Positions 32,904 through 41,118 of a stretch of 64,000 bases of DNA are shown here, one piece after another. The translations under genes and the position numbers were made by a program. Below the pieces are notes generated by a model. The model had not been told where the DNA came from and made no database searches. It saw only the letters and a program-made list of their open reading frames with translations. How positions within the stretch are numbered: the first letter of the stretch is position 1; each line of letters opens with the position of its first letter. Origin of the DNA: Hymenobacter edaphi (GTDB taxonomy: Bacteria > Bacteroidota > Bacteroidia > Cytophagales > Hymenobacteraceae); the NCBI RefSeq assembly GCF_003258365.1, contig NZ_QHKM01000004.1, positions 310,001 through 374,000 on the forward strand. The letters run 5' to 3'.

Positions 32904-34406
32904 TTAGCTAACCAATTCGGGGGCAGCGGGGTTCACCGCCGCCGCCACTTCGGCCGGGCGCGAAATGGCCAGCAGCGAGCAGAACGTGAGCAGCCCGTTG
33001 ACCAGCAGAATCTCGAAGCCGAACTCGTAGCCGCCCAGCCACTGCTTGGAGTTGGCGTTGAGCAGGTAGCAGAACAGCGGCGGCCAGGCGCACATGTAGG
33101 GCACGTACTTATCCAGCAGCTGGCGCCGGGTGAAGATGCCGAAGGCGAACAGGCCCAGCATCGGGCCGTAGGTGTAGCCCGCGGCCTTGAACACGGCCGT
33201 GATAAGGCTTTGATTGTTCAGAGCCCGAAACACCAGGATGATGGCCACCAGCACCACCGTGAACATCAGGTGGGTGCGGTGGCGCAGCGTGGTCTGCCGC
33301 TCCTCCGAGTACTTGCTGATGCTGAGGAAGTCGACGCAGAAGGAGGTGGTCAGCGCCGTCAGGGCCGAGTCGGCGGAGGAGTAAGTGACGGCGATGATGC
33401 CCAGGATGAAGATGATGCCCGCAAACAGGGTGAAGTGCCCGGTGGCCAGCATCGGAAACACGTCGTCGCCGATAATCTTGCCGGTGGGCCCCACGGGCAG
33501 CTGAATGCCCTTGGCGGCGGCGTATTGGTAGAGCAGCACGCCCAGCGAGAGAAACAGCATGTTGACCGGCACCAGGATAAGGGCAAACCAGAACATGTTC
33601 TTCTGCGCGTCCTTCAGCGAGCGGCAGCTCAGGTTTTTCTGCATCAGGTCCTGGTCCAGCCCGGTCATCACGATGGTGATGAAAATGCCCGACACAAACT
33701 GCGTCCAGAACTTGCGCGAGTCCGTCCACTCCCAGAAGAACACCCGCGACATTTCCGAGTTCTTGATGGTGCTGACCACCTGCCCGAAGCTCAGATTCAG
33801 CTCGTCGGAAATCAGATACACGCTCACGGCCACGCAGGTGAGCATGGCCAGCGTCTGGAAGGTGTCGGTCCAGAGAATGGTGCTCAGGCCGCCGCGGAAG
33901 GTATAGAGGTAGATGAGCAGAATGCTCACGGCCACCGTCACGGCGAAGGGCACGCCCAGCTGATCGAACACGGCAAACTGCAGCACGCCCGCCACCACGT
34001 AGAGGCGCAGCGCGGCCCCGATGGCCCGGGAAATCAAAAACAGCGCCGCCCCGGTCTTGTAGCTCCAGAAGCCGAAGCGCTTTTCCAGGTAAGTGTAGAT
34101 GCTGACCAGGTTGAGCTTGTAGTACAGCGGCAGCAGCACCGTGCCGATGACCAGGTAGCCCACCAAATAGCCCATGACCACGGCCATGTAGCTCCAGGCC
34201 TGGGCGTGCACCATGCCCGGCACCGAAATAAAGCTCACGCCCGAGAGCGAGGTGCCAATCATGGCGAAGGCCACCATGTACCACGGCGCGTTGCGGTTGG
34301 CCACGAAAAACGAGGCGCTGGTGGCCTTGCGCGAGGTCAGAAAGGCAATGACGATGAGAATGACGAAGTAGCCGGCAATCAGGCTCAGGACCAGGGTAGG
34401 CGACAT
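32904..34406 (-). CDS. Sodium:solute symporter (SSS family)
   Basis: 500 residues, about 13 helices. Signature parts: FFVANRNAPWYMVAFAMIGTSLSGVSFISVPG near residue 33, RLYVVAGVLQFAVFD, YTFRGGLSTILWTDTFQTLAM, and MTGLDQDLMQKNLSCRSLKDAQKNM near 245. It belongs to a different branch from the symporter at 25641, without the polar insertion. The solute is unknown; sugars or sialic acid-type compounds are common in this family. ATG 34406 begins the first helix. Confidence 0.92.
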   Translation of the reverse strand: MSPTLVLSLIAGYFVILIVIAFLTSRKATSASFFVANRNAPWYMVAFAMIGTSLSGVSFISVPGMVHAQAWSYMAVVMGYLVGYLVIGTVLLPLYYKLNLVSIYTYLEKRFGFWSYKTGAALFLISRAIGAALRLYVVAGVLQFAVFDQLGVPFAVTVAVSILLIYLYTFRGGLSTILWTDTFQTLAMLTCVAVSVYLISDELNLSFGQVVSTIKNSEMSRVFFWEWTDSRKFWTQFVSGIFITIVMTGLDQDLMQKNLSCRSLKDAQKNMFWFALILVPVNMLFLSLGVLLYQYAAAKGIQLPVGPTGKIIGDDVFPMLATGHFTLFAGIIFILGIIAVTYSSADSALTALTTSFCVDFLSISKYSEERQTTLRHRTHLMFTVVLVAIILVFRALNNQSLITAVFKAAGYTYGPMLGLFAFGIFTRRQLLDKYVPYMCAWPPLFCYLLNANSKQWLGGYEFGFEILLVNGLLTFCSLLAISRPAEVAAAVNPAAPELVS

Positions 34407-34425
34407 AGGCGGGAAAAGTAGGCGG

Positions 34426-34433
34426 CAAAGATA
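34426..34433 (-). promoter_or_regulatory. -7 element upstream of SSS symporter
   Basis: TATCTTTG on the minus strand, 19 bases before the ATG at 34406; this would give a leader of about a dozen bases. No -33 partner is visible. Confidence 0.4.
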
Positions 34434-34476
34434 CGCAATGCCACCCCCGCGGCGGGCACCCCGGCCGTGCCCCGCC

Positions 34477-35538
34477 TCAGCCGCCCGCCGACTGTAGCTC
34501 GGCCGCCAGGACACGCACCAGCTCGGCCGCTGGCAGGGCCCGGGCCAGCGGCGCGCCCTGCCCGGCCCACTGCACCCCGAAGTCGGCTTCGCCCCGGGCC
34601 TGGGCGGCGGCAATCAGGGCGCGGGCGGCCTCGTAGGCGCGCGGGTACGCCGCTACGGCCGGCCGCCCCGGGGTGTCGACTGCCTGCACCAGGCGGGTGC
34701 GGAAGCCCCGCGCCGGCCGCCCGGAAATCACGCTGCTGATAACCGTGGGCGGCTGGTCCGGGCTCAGCAGCCGCGCCCGGTACGCCGCATCGGCCGCCGA
34801 CTCGGGACAGGCCACGAAGGCGGTGCCGAGCTGGGCCGCCGCCGCGCCCAGCCGGCGCACGGCCGCAATGCCGGCGCCGTCCATGATGCCGCCCGCCGCC
34901 ACCACCGGCACGCGCAGCTCGCGCACCAGCAGGCGCGTCAGGGGCAGCGTGCCCAGGCCGGCGTCGCCCGGCTCGGGGTAGAATATGCCGCGGTGCCCGC
35001 CCGCTTCCAGGCCCTGGGCCACCACGGCGTCGAGGCCGGCCGCCGCGGCCTGCCGGGCTTCGGCCAGGGAGGTGGCCGAGGCCAGCAGCGTGGCACCGGT
35101 GGCGCGCAGGGCGGCCAGCGCCCCGGCCGGTGGCAGGCCGAAGTGGAAGCTGACGACCGGCGGGCGCACGTCGAGCAGCAGGCACAGCAGCTCCTCGTTG
35201 GTCCCGAAGCTGGGGTAGGGCGCCGCGAGCGTCGCCGGCGGCGCCGCGCCGAATTGGGCGAAGAGGGGCTGCAGGTAGGCCAGCCAGGCGGCGTCGCCGG
35301 CCGGATCGGGCGCGGGCTGCTGATGGCAGAAGAGGTTGACGTTGAAGGGCCGCGCCGTGCGGGCTCGTACTTCCGCTATCTGCTGCGCCAGTGCGGCGGC
35401 CGGAGCCGAGCCCGCTGCCACGGAGCCCAGCGCCCCGGCTTCCGCCACGGCCGCCGCCAAAGCCGGGGTCGACACGCCGGCCATCGGGGCCTGAATGATG
35501 GGATGCGCAATGCCCAGGCGCTCGAGCAGGTCAGCCAT
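34477..35538 (-). CDS. Nitronate monooxygenase (2-nitropropane dioxygenase family)
   Basis: 353 residues in a TIM-barrel pattern for FMN binding: LGIAHPIIQAPMAGVSTPALAAAVAEAGALGSVAAG at the start, VNLFCHQQPAPDP, VVSFHFGLPP, DAVVAQGLEAGGHRG with the histidine that deprotonates nitronates, VPVVAAGGIMDG and LGTAFVACPES for the phosphate. Oxidises alkyl nitronates, a detoxifying step. No close neighbour in the same direction shares its role. Confidence 0.92.
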   Translation of the reverse strand: MADLLERLGIAHPIIQAPMAGVSTPALAAAVAEAGALGSVAAGSAPAAALAQQIAEVRARTARPFNVNLFCHQQPAPDPAGDAAWLAYLQPLFAQFGAAPPATLAAPYPSFGTNEELLCLLLDVRPPVVSFHFGLPPAGALAALRATGATLLASATSLAEARQAAAAGLDAVVAQGLEAGGHRGIFYPEPGDAGLGTLPLTRLLVRELRVPVVAAGGIMDGAGIAAVRRLGAAAAQLGTAFVACPESAADAAYRARLLSPDQPPTVISSVISGRPARGFRTRLVQAVDTPGRPAVAAYPRAYEAARALIAAAQARGEADFGVQWAGQGAPLARALPAAELVRVLAAELQSAGG

Positions 35539-35701
35539 AGAGGTGCGGAATCAGGTAGCCGATAAGGTAAAGCGGCGCGGCGGCAAAAGGTTGGGCCACG
35601 CTGCGCAGTTGGCCGCCCAGGGCAGCCGGCAGCACCAAGCTCGGCCGGAACCGCCGGCCGGGGCGCGCGTACTGGCAGGTAGAACCCAGCTGCTTTTCCC
35701 C

Positions 35702-35956
35702 ATGCCCCTGCACCCCGACCTCGATAAAAAGCTCAGCAAAAAGTACGAGCCCAAAACCCGCGTCGACGACGTGTTCAAGGGCTACGACATCACCTTCCTC
35801 ACCAACGAGCACGGCGAACCGGTCATTCTTTTCTTCGGCCGGCGCCGCCCCGACGGCGCCATTGCCGGCGAACGGTATACCCGCACCATCAAGCGCGTGC
35901 CCGACACGTTGGAGGTAAAGCACAGCCACTGGGATTTGCAGGGCAAGATCCGCTAG
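35702..35956 (+). CDS. Small conserved-looking hypothetical protein
   Basis: 84 residues, charged: MPLHPDLDKKLSKKYEPKTR, then ITFLTNEHGEPVILFFGRRRPDGAIAGERYTRTIKRVPD and a C-terminal KHSHWDLQGKIR. No signal peptide. The compact beta pattern suggests a small nucleic-acid or ligand-binding fold, but nothing definite is recognised. The ATG at 35702 is chosen because the longer frame upstream is antisense to the nitronate monooxygenase. Confidence 0.65.
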   Translation: MPLHPDLDKKLSKKYEPKTRVDDVFKGYDITFLTNEHGEPVILFFGRRRPDGAIAGERYTRTIKRVPDTLEVKHSHWDLQGKIR

Positions 35957-35980
35957 GGCAAGCCGGCGGTTCAGCCCGCA

Positions 35981-36202
35981 GTCATTGCAAGGAGGCACGA
36001 CGAGGCAATCTTGCCGCTAGTAACAGAAACGGCCCAGCTGGCAGAACTCAAAAATCCAGTCGGACGAAAACAGCCCCGCCCCAACCTGGCACCGGCAGAT
36101 TTGGGCGGGGCTGTTTTCGTTCGTAGGCAGTGCGTTGGCGGTGCTCCTGGAGAAACGATTGGCTACGCCTTCCTGCGGGTGCCGCGCTTCGCTCGCCGTG
36201 AC
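35981..36202. repeat. REP-like composite element E2 with terminator hairpin
   Basis: The left end (35981-35992, GTCATTGCAAGG, then AGGCACGAC) and the right end (36156-36202, reverse orientation, GGCTACGCC...CGCCGTGAC) copy the ends of element E1. Between them, 36064-36081 and 36103-36120 form a perfect 18-bp hairpin that can terminate both the gene at 35702 and the DUF892 gene. No gene fits in the 268-base spacer. Confidence 0.7.
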
Positions 36203-36224
36203 TACCAGTATGGCCGCTGCTCAG

Positions 36225-36722
36225 CTACTCGGCCTTTTTGTTCAGGTAGTTCTTGGCCAGCTCGTTGAGCTTGGTGTCGGTGAACTGCTCTTCCTCCAGC
36301 GTCTTGCGCAGCAGCTCGGCCGCATCGGCGTAGCCCAGGCGCTCGGCGTAGTGGGCGGCGGTACCGTAGCAGGCTATTTCGTAGTGCTCGATTTTCTGCG
36401 AAGCCCCGATCAGGGCCGCGTCCATTACTTCCTCGGTGGCGTTTTCCGACATCAGCTTCTGGCCCTCCTTGATCAGGCCTTCCATGGCCACGCAGGTTTC
36501 GCCCGTCAGGTTCAGGTCCAGGTCGTTGCCGATGCGCTCCAGGCGCTTCACTTGCTCTTCGGTTTCGCGCAGGTGCCGCTCGAAGCCGCGGCGCAGGCGC
36601 CCGTCCTTGGCCGACTCGGCCATTTGGGGCAGGGCCGCCACCAATTGTTGTTCGGCGCTGTAGAGGTCCTTAAGGCAGATCAGCAGCAAATCATCCAGGG
36701 TTTCGAGCTTGTCAAATAGCAT
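36225..36722 (-). CDS. DUF892 ferritin-like protein (YciF type)
   Basis: 165 residues, all helical. DLLLICLKDLYSAEQQLVAALPQMAESA near the start and GASQKIEHYEIACYGTAAHYAERLG in the second half provide the paired Glu/His positions of the ferritin-like di-iron fold. Family members are stress-related proteins of unclear reaction. The ATG at 36722 is chosen over the longer frame to 36758. Confidence 0.9.
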   Translation of the reverse strand: MLFDKLETLDDLLLICLKDLYSAEQQLVAALPQMAESAKDGRLRRGFERHLRETEEQVKRLERIGNDLDLNLTGETCVAMEGLIKEGQKLMSENATEEVMDAALIGASQKIEHYEIACYGTAAHYAERLGYADAAELLRKTLEEEQFTDTKLNELAKNYLNKKAE

Positions 36723-36821
36723 GGCGTAACGCGTTGAAGTGAGCGGCGGCCAGGACATCCGGCCGCCGCCGCAGGTTACGCGCCAAGTGGCGGGGTGTTA
36801 AGGACGAGCTGCCCGTTCGGC

Positions 36822-37850
36822 CTACTCCAGAGCCGTCAGATCGAGCGGCTCGCCCACGGCAAGCGGGTGCAGCCGGGCGTTGAGCATGCCCTCGGCGGCC
36901 ACCTGCTCCACGGTGCGCAGCGGCTCGGCGGCGGGCTCGTCCGACAAATCGAAGGTGCCGTAGTGCATCGGGATGAAGTGCCCGGCGCGCAGCTGGTTGC
37001 TGACTTTGGCCGCCTCGTTGGGGTTCAGGTGGCTGCGCTGCATCATAAACGCCGGCTTGTAGGCTCCGATGGGCAGCAAGACCACGTCGAGGGGGCCGAA
37101 CTGCTCTTCGATCTGCGCGAAGTGCGGGCCGTCGGCCGAGTCGCCGCCGAAGTAGAGCGTGCGGCCCGATTCTTTCTCGCGCAGCAGAAACGAGCCCCAG
37201 AGCACGGTGTTCAGGTCGCCCACGCCGCGGCGGTGCCAGTGGGCGGCGGGCAGGTAAAACACCTCGATGGGCGCGTTCGGGCCGAGGTCAAACTGCTGCC
37301 ACCAGCCCGCTTCCTGGGTGGGCGGCAGCAGGCCGGCGGTGCGCTTCAGCAACTGCGCCACCCGCAGCGGGCCGAGCACCTGCAGCTGCGGGTTTTGCCG
37401 GGCCAGCAGGCGGATGGAGTCGTCGTCGAGATGGTCGCGGTGGCCGTGGCTGAGCAGCAGGTAGTCGATGCCGGTGAGGTCGGTGGGGGCGCAGGGCAGC
37501 GGGTGGCGGCGCTTGATGAAGGGCAGATCGAAGAGCACCGGGTCGAAGAGGAAGGTGCGGCCGCCCCAGCGCAGCCAGAACGAGGCGTGGCCCAGCCAGA
37601 GGAGCGTGCCCTCGGGGCGCTGGCGCAGCACCTCGGCGCAGGGCTGCACCGCCGGGGCCCAGGTGTCGCGCTTTTTGGCCTCGGCCTGCGGGTTTTTGCT
37701 CAGCACCTTCCAGCGAAAGACGTCGGAAAAAGCCGGCTCGTAGAGCCGCTCGTCGGCGTTGGCAAACGCGCGGCCGATGAGCAGGTTGCCGGGGTAGTGG
37801 GGGCGGATGGTCGGCAGCTGCTCGTTGCGGACGCGGCGGGAAGTGGGCAT
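36822..37850 (-). CDS. MBL-fold metallo-hydrolase (NAPE-PLD/UlaG-like)
   Basis: 342 residues. The metal motif HGHRDHLD appears in YLLLSHGHRDHLDDD, with LLWLGHASFWLRWGGRTFLFDPVLF before it and AAHWHRRG and FGGDSADGPHF after it, then FIPMHYGTFDLSDEP. This order is that of bacterial relatives of NAPE-hydrolysing phospholipase D. Cytoplasmic or lipid-associated; substrate unknown. Start ATG 37850; the upstream extension to 37913 is unlikely. TACCTTTC lies shortly upstream on the minus strand (37872-37879). Confidence 0.9.
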   Translation of the reverse strand: MPTSRRVRNEQLPTIRPHYPGNLLIGRAFANADERLYEPAFSDVFRWKVLSKNPQAEAKKRDTWAPAVQPCAEVLRQRPEGTLLWLGHASFWLRWGGRTFLFDPVLFDLPFIKRRHPLPCAPTDLTGIDYLLLSHGHRDHLDDDSIRLLARQNPQLQVLGPLRVAQLLKRTAGLLPPTQEAGWWQQFDLGPNAPIEVFYLPAAHWHRRGVGDLNTVLWGSFLLREKESGRTLYFGGDSADGPHFAQIEEQFGPLDVVLLPIGAYKPAFMMQRSHLNPNEAAKVSNQLRAGHFIPMHYGTFDLSDEPAAEPLRTVEQVAAEGMLNARLHPLAVGEPLDLTALE

Positions 37851-37976
37851 AAGGCGAAGCGGAATCGGCGCGAAAGGTAGGCCGGCGGCGGCTGGTTTTG
37901 CGGCGGCAAACAACTATTTTACCCCCGGTTTTGATCCGCCGTTTCCGTTTCCTTTTCTATCACCACCGTTTCGTTC

Positions 37977-38714
37977 ATGGAAAACTTTACCCCTAACGAG
38001 GAGGCCCACGAGCCTCAGCCCCGTCAAATCGTGCTGTCGGCCGAAGAAGCCGCCGCCATCCAGACCCGCTTTCTGACCCAGGTCTACGGCTGGATGACCG
38101 GGGCGCTGGCCATTACCGGCGGCGTGGCCATGGTGGTGGGCGCTTCGCCCGAGCTGCAGGAAATGGTCGTCGGCAACCGCCTGGTGTTCTGGGGGCTGCT
38201 GCTGCTGGAGCTGTTCATCGTCGGCTACCTCGGCGCGCGGCTCATGAACATGTCGGCCAGCCAGGCCATCGGCGCCTTCGCGGCCTACTCCGTCATCAAC
38301 GGCCTCACGCTCGGCATCATCTTCATGGTGTACACCGCCGACAGCATTGCCTCCACCTTCTTCGTGACGGCCGGCACCTTCGGGGTGATGAGCGCCTACG
38401 GCTACTTCACGCGCACCGACCTCTCGCGCTGGGGCAACCTGCTGCTGATGGCCCTTATCGGCGTCATCATCGCCACGGTGGTCAACCTGTTCCTGCAAAA
38501 CAGCATGCTCTACTGGATTACCTCTATGCTGGGCGTGTTCATCTTCGTGGGCCTGACCGCCTACGACACCCAGAAAATCAAGGAGCTGGCCTTCGTGGGC
38601 CTCGAAGACGAGGAAGTGGACCGCAAGGCCGCCGTGTGGGGCGCCCTCACGCTCTACCTCGATTTCGTGAACCTGTTCCTCTACCTGCTGCGCTTCTTCG
38701 GCCGCCGCAAGTAA
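37977..38714 (+). CDS. Bax inhibitor-1/YccA family membrane protein
   Basis: 245 residues with seven hydrophobic helices. Starts with a polar acidic tail, then FLTQVYGWMTGALAITGGVAM, a typical BI-1 opening. AAYSVINGLTLGIIFMVYT and GLTAYDTQKIKE near the end hold the conserved Asp thought to control calcium/proton leak in the family. ATG at 37977 gives the normal length. Confidence 0.92.
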   Translation: MENFTPNEEAHEPQPRQIVLSAEEAAAIQTRFLTQVYGWMTGALAITGGVAMVVGASPELQEMVVGNRLVFWGLLLLELFIVGYLGARLMNMSASQAIGAFAAYSVINGLTLGIIFMVYTADSIASTFFVTAGTFGVMSAYGYFTRTDLSRWGNLLLMALIGVIIATVVNLFLQNSMLYWITSMLGVFIFVGLTAYDTQKIKELAFVGLEDEEVDRKAAVWGALTLYLDFVNLFLYLLRFFGRRK

Positions 38715-38798
38715 TCCTGCACCTGCCTCCGTTAGTCGAAGCGCGCCGGCGGGCTTGTCCGCGGCGCGCTTCGTTGCGTTCAGCCCCTTACCCGCCCG

Positions 38799-39458
38799 AT
38801 GGAAGCCGATTTTCAGACCTACCAGAAATATCCCACCCTGGCCGCCGCCGAGGAGCTGCTGGCCCTGCTGCAGCAGCACGACATATCTTACCGCCTGCAG
38901 GAAGACCGCGCCACCGTGGAGCCGGCCTTTGCCTTCAACGAGCACGACCGGAGCTTCCTGGTGAAGCTGCTGCCCGCCGACTTCGCCCGCGCCGATGCCC
39001 TGCAGGACGAAGCCAACGCCCAGCTGGTGGCCGCCACCGGCCCCGAGCATTACCTCTTCAGCTTCAGCAACGCGGAGCTGATGGACCTGCTGGTGCACCC
39101 CGACGAGTGGAGCCGCTTCGACGTGGCGCTGGCCCAGCGCCTGCTGCGCGAGCGGGGCCAGCCCGTGAGCCCCGACACCGTGCAGCTGCTGGAGCAGCGC
39201 CGCCACGTGGAGCTGAACAAGCCGCCCGAGAAGCAGCCCGCCTGGGTGTGGCTGGGCTACGTGTCGGCCCTGCTGGGCGGGCTGCTGGGGCTGGCCATCG
39301 GCTGGCACCTCTATTCGCACCAGCGCCGCCTCACCAACGGCCAGCTGGTGCCCGCTTTTTCGGCCCAGGAGCGGGTGCACGGGCTGCGCATCGTGGCGCT
39401 GGGCGTGGTCAGTTTGGTGGCGTGGGTGGCGCTGCGGCTGTACTTCGGGCGCTACTAA
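38799..39458 (+). CDS. Membrane protein with DUF2007-like N-terminal domain
   Basis: 219 residues. The first 80 (FQTYQKYPTLAAAEELLALLQQHDISYRLQ... FLVKLLPADFARADAL) resemble the small signal-transducer-like DUF2007 domain. A helical linker follows, and two membrane helices close the protein (WVWLGYVSALLGGLLGLAIGW and LRIVALGVVSLVAWVALRLYF). Its last 50 bases overlap, tail to tail, the MFS gene on the other strand. Confidence 0.75.
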   Translation: MEADFQTYQKYPTLAAAEELLALLQQHDISYRLQEDRATVEPAFAFNEHDRSFLVKLLPADFARADALQDEANAQLVAATGPEHYLFSFSNAELMDLLVHPDEWSRFDVALAQRLLRERGQPVSPDTVQLLEQRRHVELNKPPEKQPAWVWLGYVSALLGGLLGLAIGWHLYSHQRRLTNGQLVPAFSAQERVHGLRIVALGVVSLVAWVALRLYFGRY

Positions 39459-40659
39459 CGGCGCGCCACGCCACCACCGCCACGCCCGCCAGGCACAAGG
39501 CAAACCACGCCCACGGCAGCCGCAGATCCAGCACCGACAGGGCCCCGTACACCACGGTGGAGGCGATGCTGGCCACGCCCTGCACGGCCTGGTTCAGCCC
39601 GAACACCTCGCCGCGGTCCTGCTCGGAGATGTGCTGGGCGATGAGCCCGTCGAGCAGGCCGGGGATGAGCGAGAGGGTGAGGCAGTCGACGGCGACGGTG
39701 GCGAACAGGGCGGTGCGCGAGCTGCCCACCAGGCCGTAGGTCACGAGCACCGGCACGCCGCACAAGGCCAGCCAGCGGATGGCGCGGCGCTGGTCGAGGC
39801 CATCGGCCAGGAAGGTGAAGAAGCCGTAGTTGATGGCAATGCTGAGCGTGCCGAAGAAGATGAAAAACAGCGAAAGGGCGCGGGCATCCATGCGCAGCGC
39901 GCCCAGGCTGGCGTAGGGCACGAAGTAGGAGTAGTAGCCGATGCTGAGCGTAAAGAGCACCTGCGTCAGCACCAGCGGCAGCAGGCCGGGGTGTTCCCGG
40001 CCCTTGGCCTGCAGGCGCCGCCAGAGCTGGGGCACGTTCAGCGCCTCGGCCACGGTGCGGCGCAGCTCCCGGCGGCTCAGGCCGGTGCGCTGGGCGTGGG
40101 TTTCGCGCATGAGCAGGCTCAGGCCGATGTTGAGCGCGGCCAGCACCACGGCCAGCCCCACCACGGCGCGGGCCTGTTGCGGCGGGGTGAAGTCGTACAG
40201 CATCAGCAGCAGGCCGCCGGCCATGGGCCCGAGCACGAAGCCCAGCGAGATGATGGCGCCCTCGATGCCGAGGTTGCGAAACAGCCGCTCGGGCGGCGAC
40301 AAGTCGGTAATGGCCGAGCGCACGGTGGCGTACATGCCGTTGGTGAGCCCGTCGCTGAGGCGGTTGACGAAGTACAGCCCCGCCCGCACCGGCAGCAGCA
40401 GCCCATTGGCCAGCAAGGTGCCGATGGCCGACACGATGAGGATGGGCCGGCGCCCGTAGCCGTCGGAGAGCTTGCCCAGCAGCGGCGCGGCCACCAGCTG
40501 CACCCCCAGAAACAGCCCGGTGCCCAGCGCCAGCCACAGCTGCGGCCGCGGCAGCCCCCGCACAAACTCCGGCACGATGGGCCCGGTGGCCGCGCCCACT
40601 ATCACGTCGAGCAGGATGATGGCGTACAGCAGCCAGAGGCGGCGGTCGGGTGGGGGCAT
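39409..40659 (-). CDS. MFS transporter (tetracycline-resistance-like DHA1 branch)
   Basis: 416 residues, twelve helices. Motif A is visible as GKLSDGYGRRPILIVSAIGT between helices 2 and 3, and GPMAGGLLLMLYDFTPP (motif C region) in helix 5. The layout matches TetA/TCR-like exporters; the substrate is not known. A tandem array of 42-bp repeats with palindromic cores lies 52 bases upstream of its ATG and could bear on its expression. The 3' end overlaps the neighbour by 50 bases. Confidence 0.9.
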   Translation of the reverse strand: MPPPDRRLWLLYAIILLDVIVGAATGPIVPEFVRGLPRPQLWLALGTGLFLGVQLVAAPLLGKLSDGYGRRPILIVSAIGTLLANGLLLPVRAGLYFVNRLSDGLTNGMYATVRSAITDLSPPERLFRNLGIEGAIISLGFVLGPMAGGLLLMLYDFTPPQQARAVVGLAVVLAALNIGLSLLMRETHAQRTGLSRRELRRTVAEALNVPQLWRRLQAKGREHPGLLPLVLTQVLFTLSIGYYSYFVPYASLGALRMDARALSLFFIFFGTLSIAINYGFFTFLADGLDQRRAIRWLALCGVPVLVTYGLVGSSRTALFATVAVDCLTLSLIPGLLDGLIAQHISEQDRGEVFGLNQAVQGVASIASTVVYGALSVLDLRLPWAWFALCLAGVAVVAWRAVSSARSTAAAPPTPPN

Positions 40660-40710
40660 GGGGCGGCGGGTGAGGCGGTAAGTACGCAAAAGCCGGTCGG
40701 CCGGGCACCG

Positions 40711-41099
40711 CAACCGGTTGCAGTGCCTCGCCCCGGGAGCGGAAGGCGGTTACAACCGGTTGCGGTGCCCCTGCCCACGCGCGGAAGCCTGTTGCAACCG
40801 GTTGCAATGCCTTTGCCCGCGAGCGGAAGGGGATTACAACCGGTTGCAGTCCCCTTTCGCTTGCGGGGCAAGCTGCCCCAACCGGTTGCGCTCAGCCCGC
40901 GGCACCAATTGCAGCCACCGGCACAGGTGCCAGGGCCCTTCCGCGCGGGCGGCAAGCATCTGGCACAGGTGCCCAAAGGGTTCCGCCCGCGCGGAAGGAG
41001 GCCGGCACAGGGGCCCGATGGGTTCCGCCCGCGCGCAAGGGGCCCGGCACAGGTGCCAGGGCCTTGTCGCCCGCGGGGCAAACCACTGGCACCTGTGCC
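40711..41099. repeat. 42-bp phased tandem array of palindromic cores, 10 positions
   Basis: Cores begin at 40711, 40753, 40795, 40837, 40879, 40921, 40963, 41005, 41047 and 41089: spacing is exactly 42 bp every time. The first five are the identical 11-mer CAACCGGTTGC; the last five are GCACAGGTGCC or one- to two-base variants (last GCACCTGTGCC). Linkers are about 31 bp and share TTCCGCCCGCGCGGAAGG-like dyads. The array fills the space between the M61 gene end and the MFS gene start. Open frames through it on both strands reflect the multiple-of-three period. Confidence 0.92.
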
Positions 41100-41118
41100 G
41101 GAAGGCGGCGGGCGGCCC

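Noticed and set aside
40602-41092. Protein genes made of 14-residue repeats across the 42-bp array
   Set aside because: Frames are open on both strands and in more than one phase because the period is a multiple of three; none has a good start region and some overlap the MFS and M61 genes.
40711-41099. CRISPR array
   Set aside because: The repeated part is only 11 bp, it changes sequence halfway, the linkers resemble each other, and no cas gene is present.
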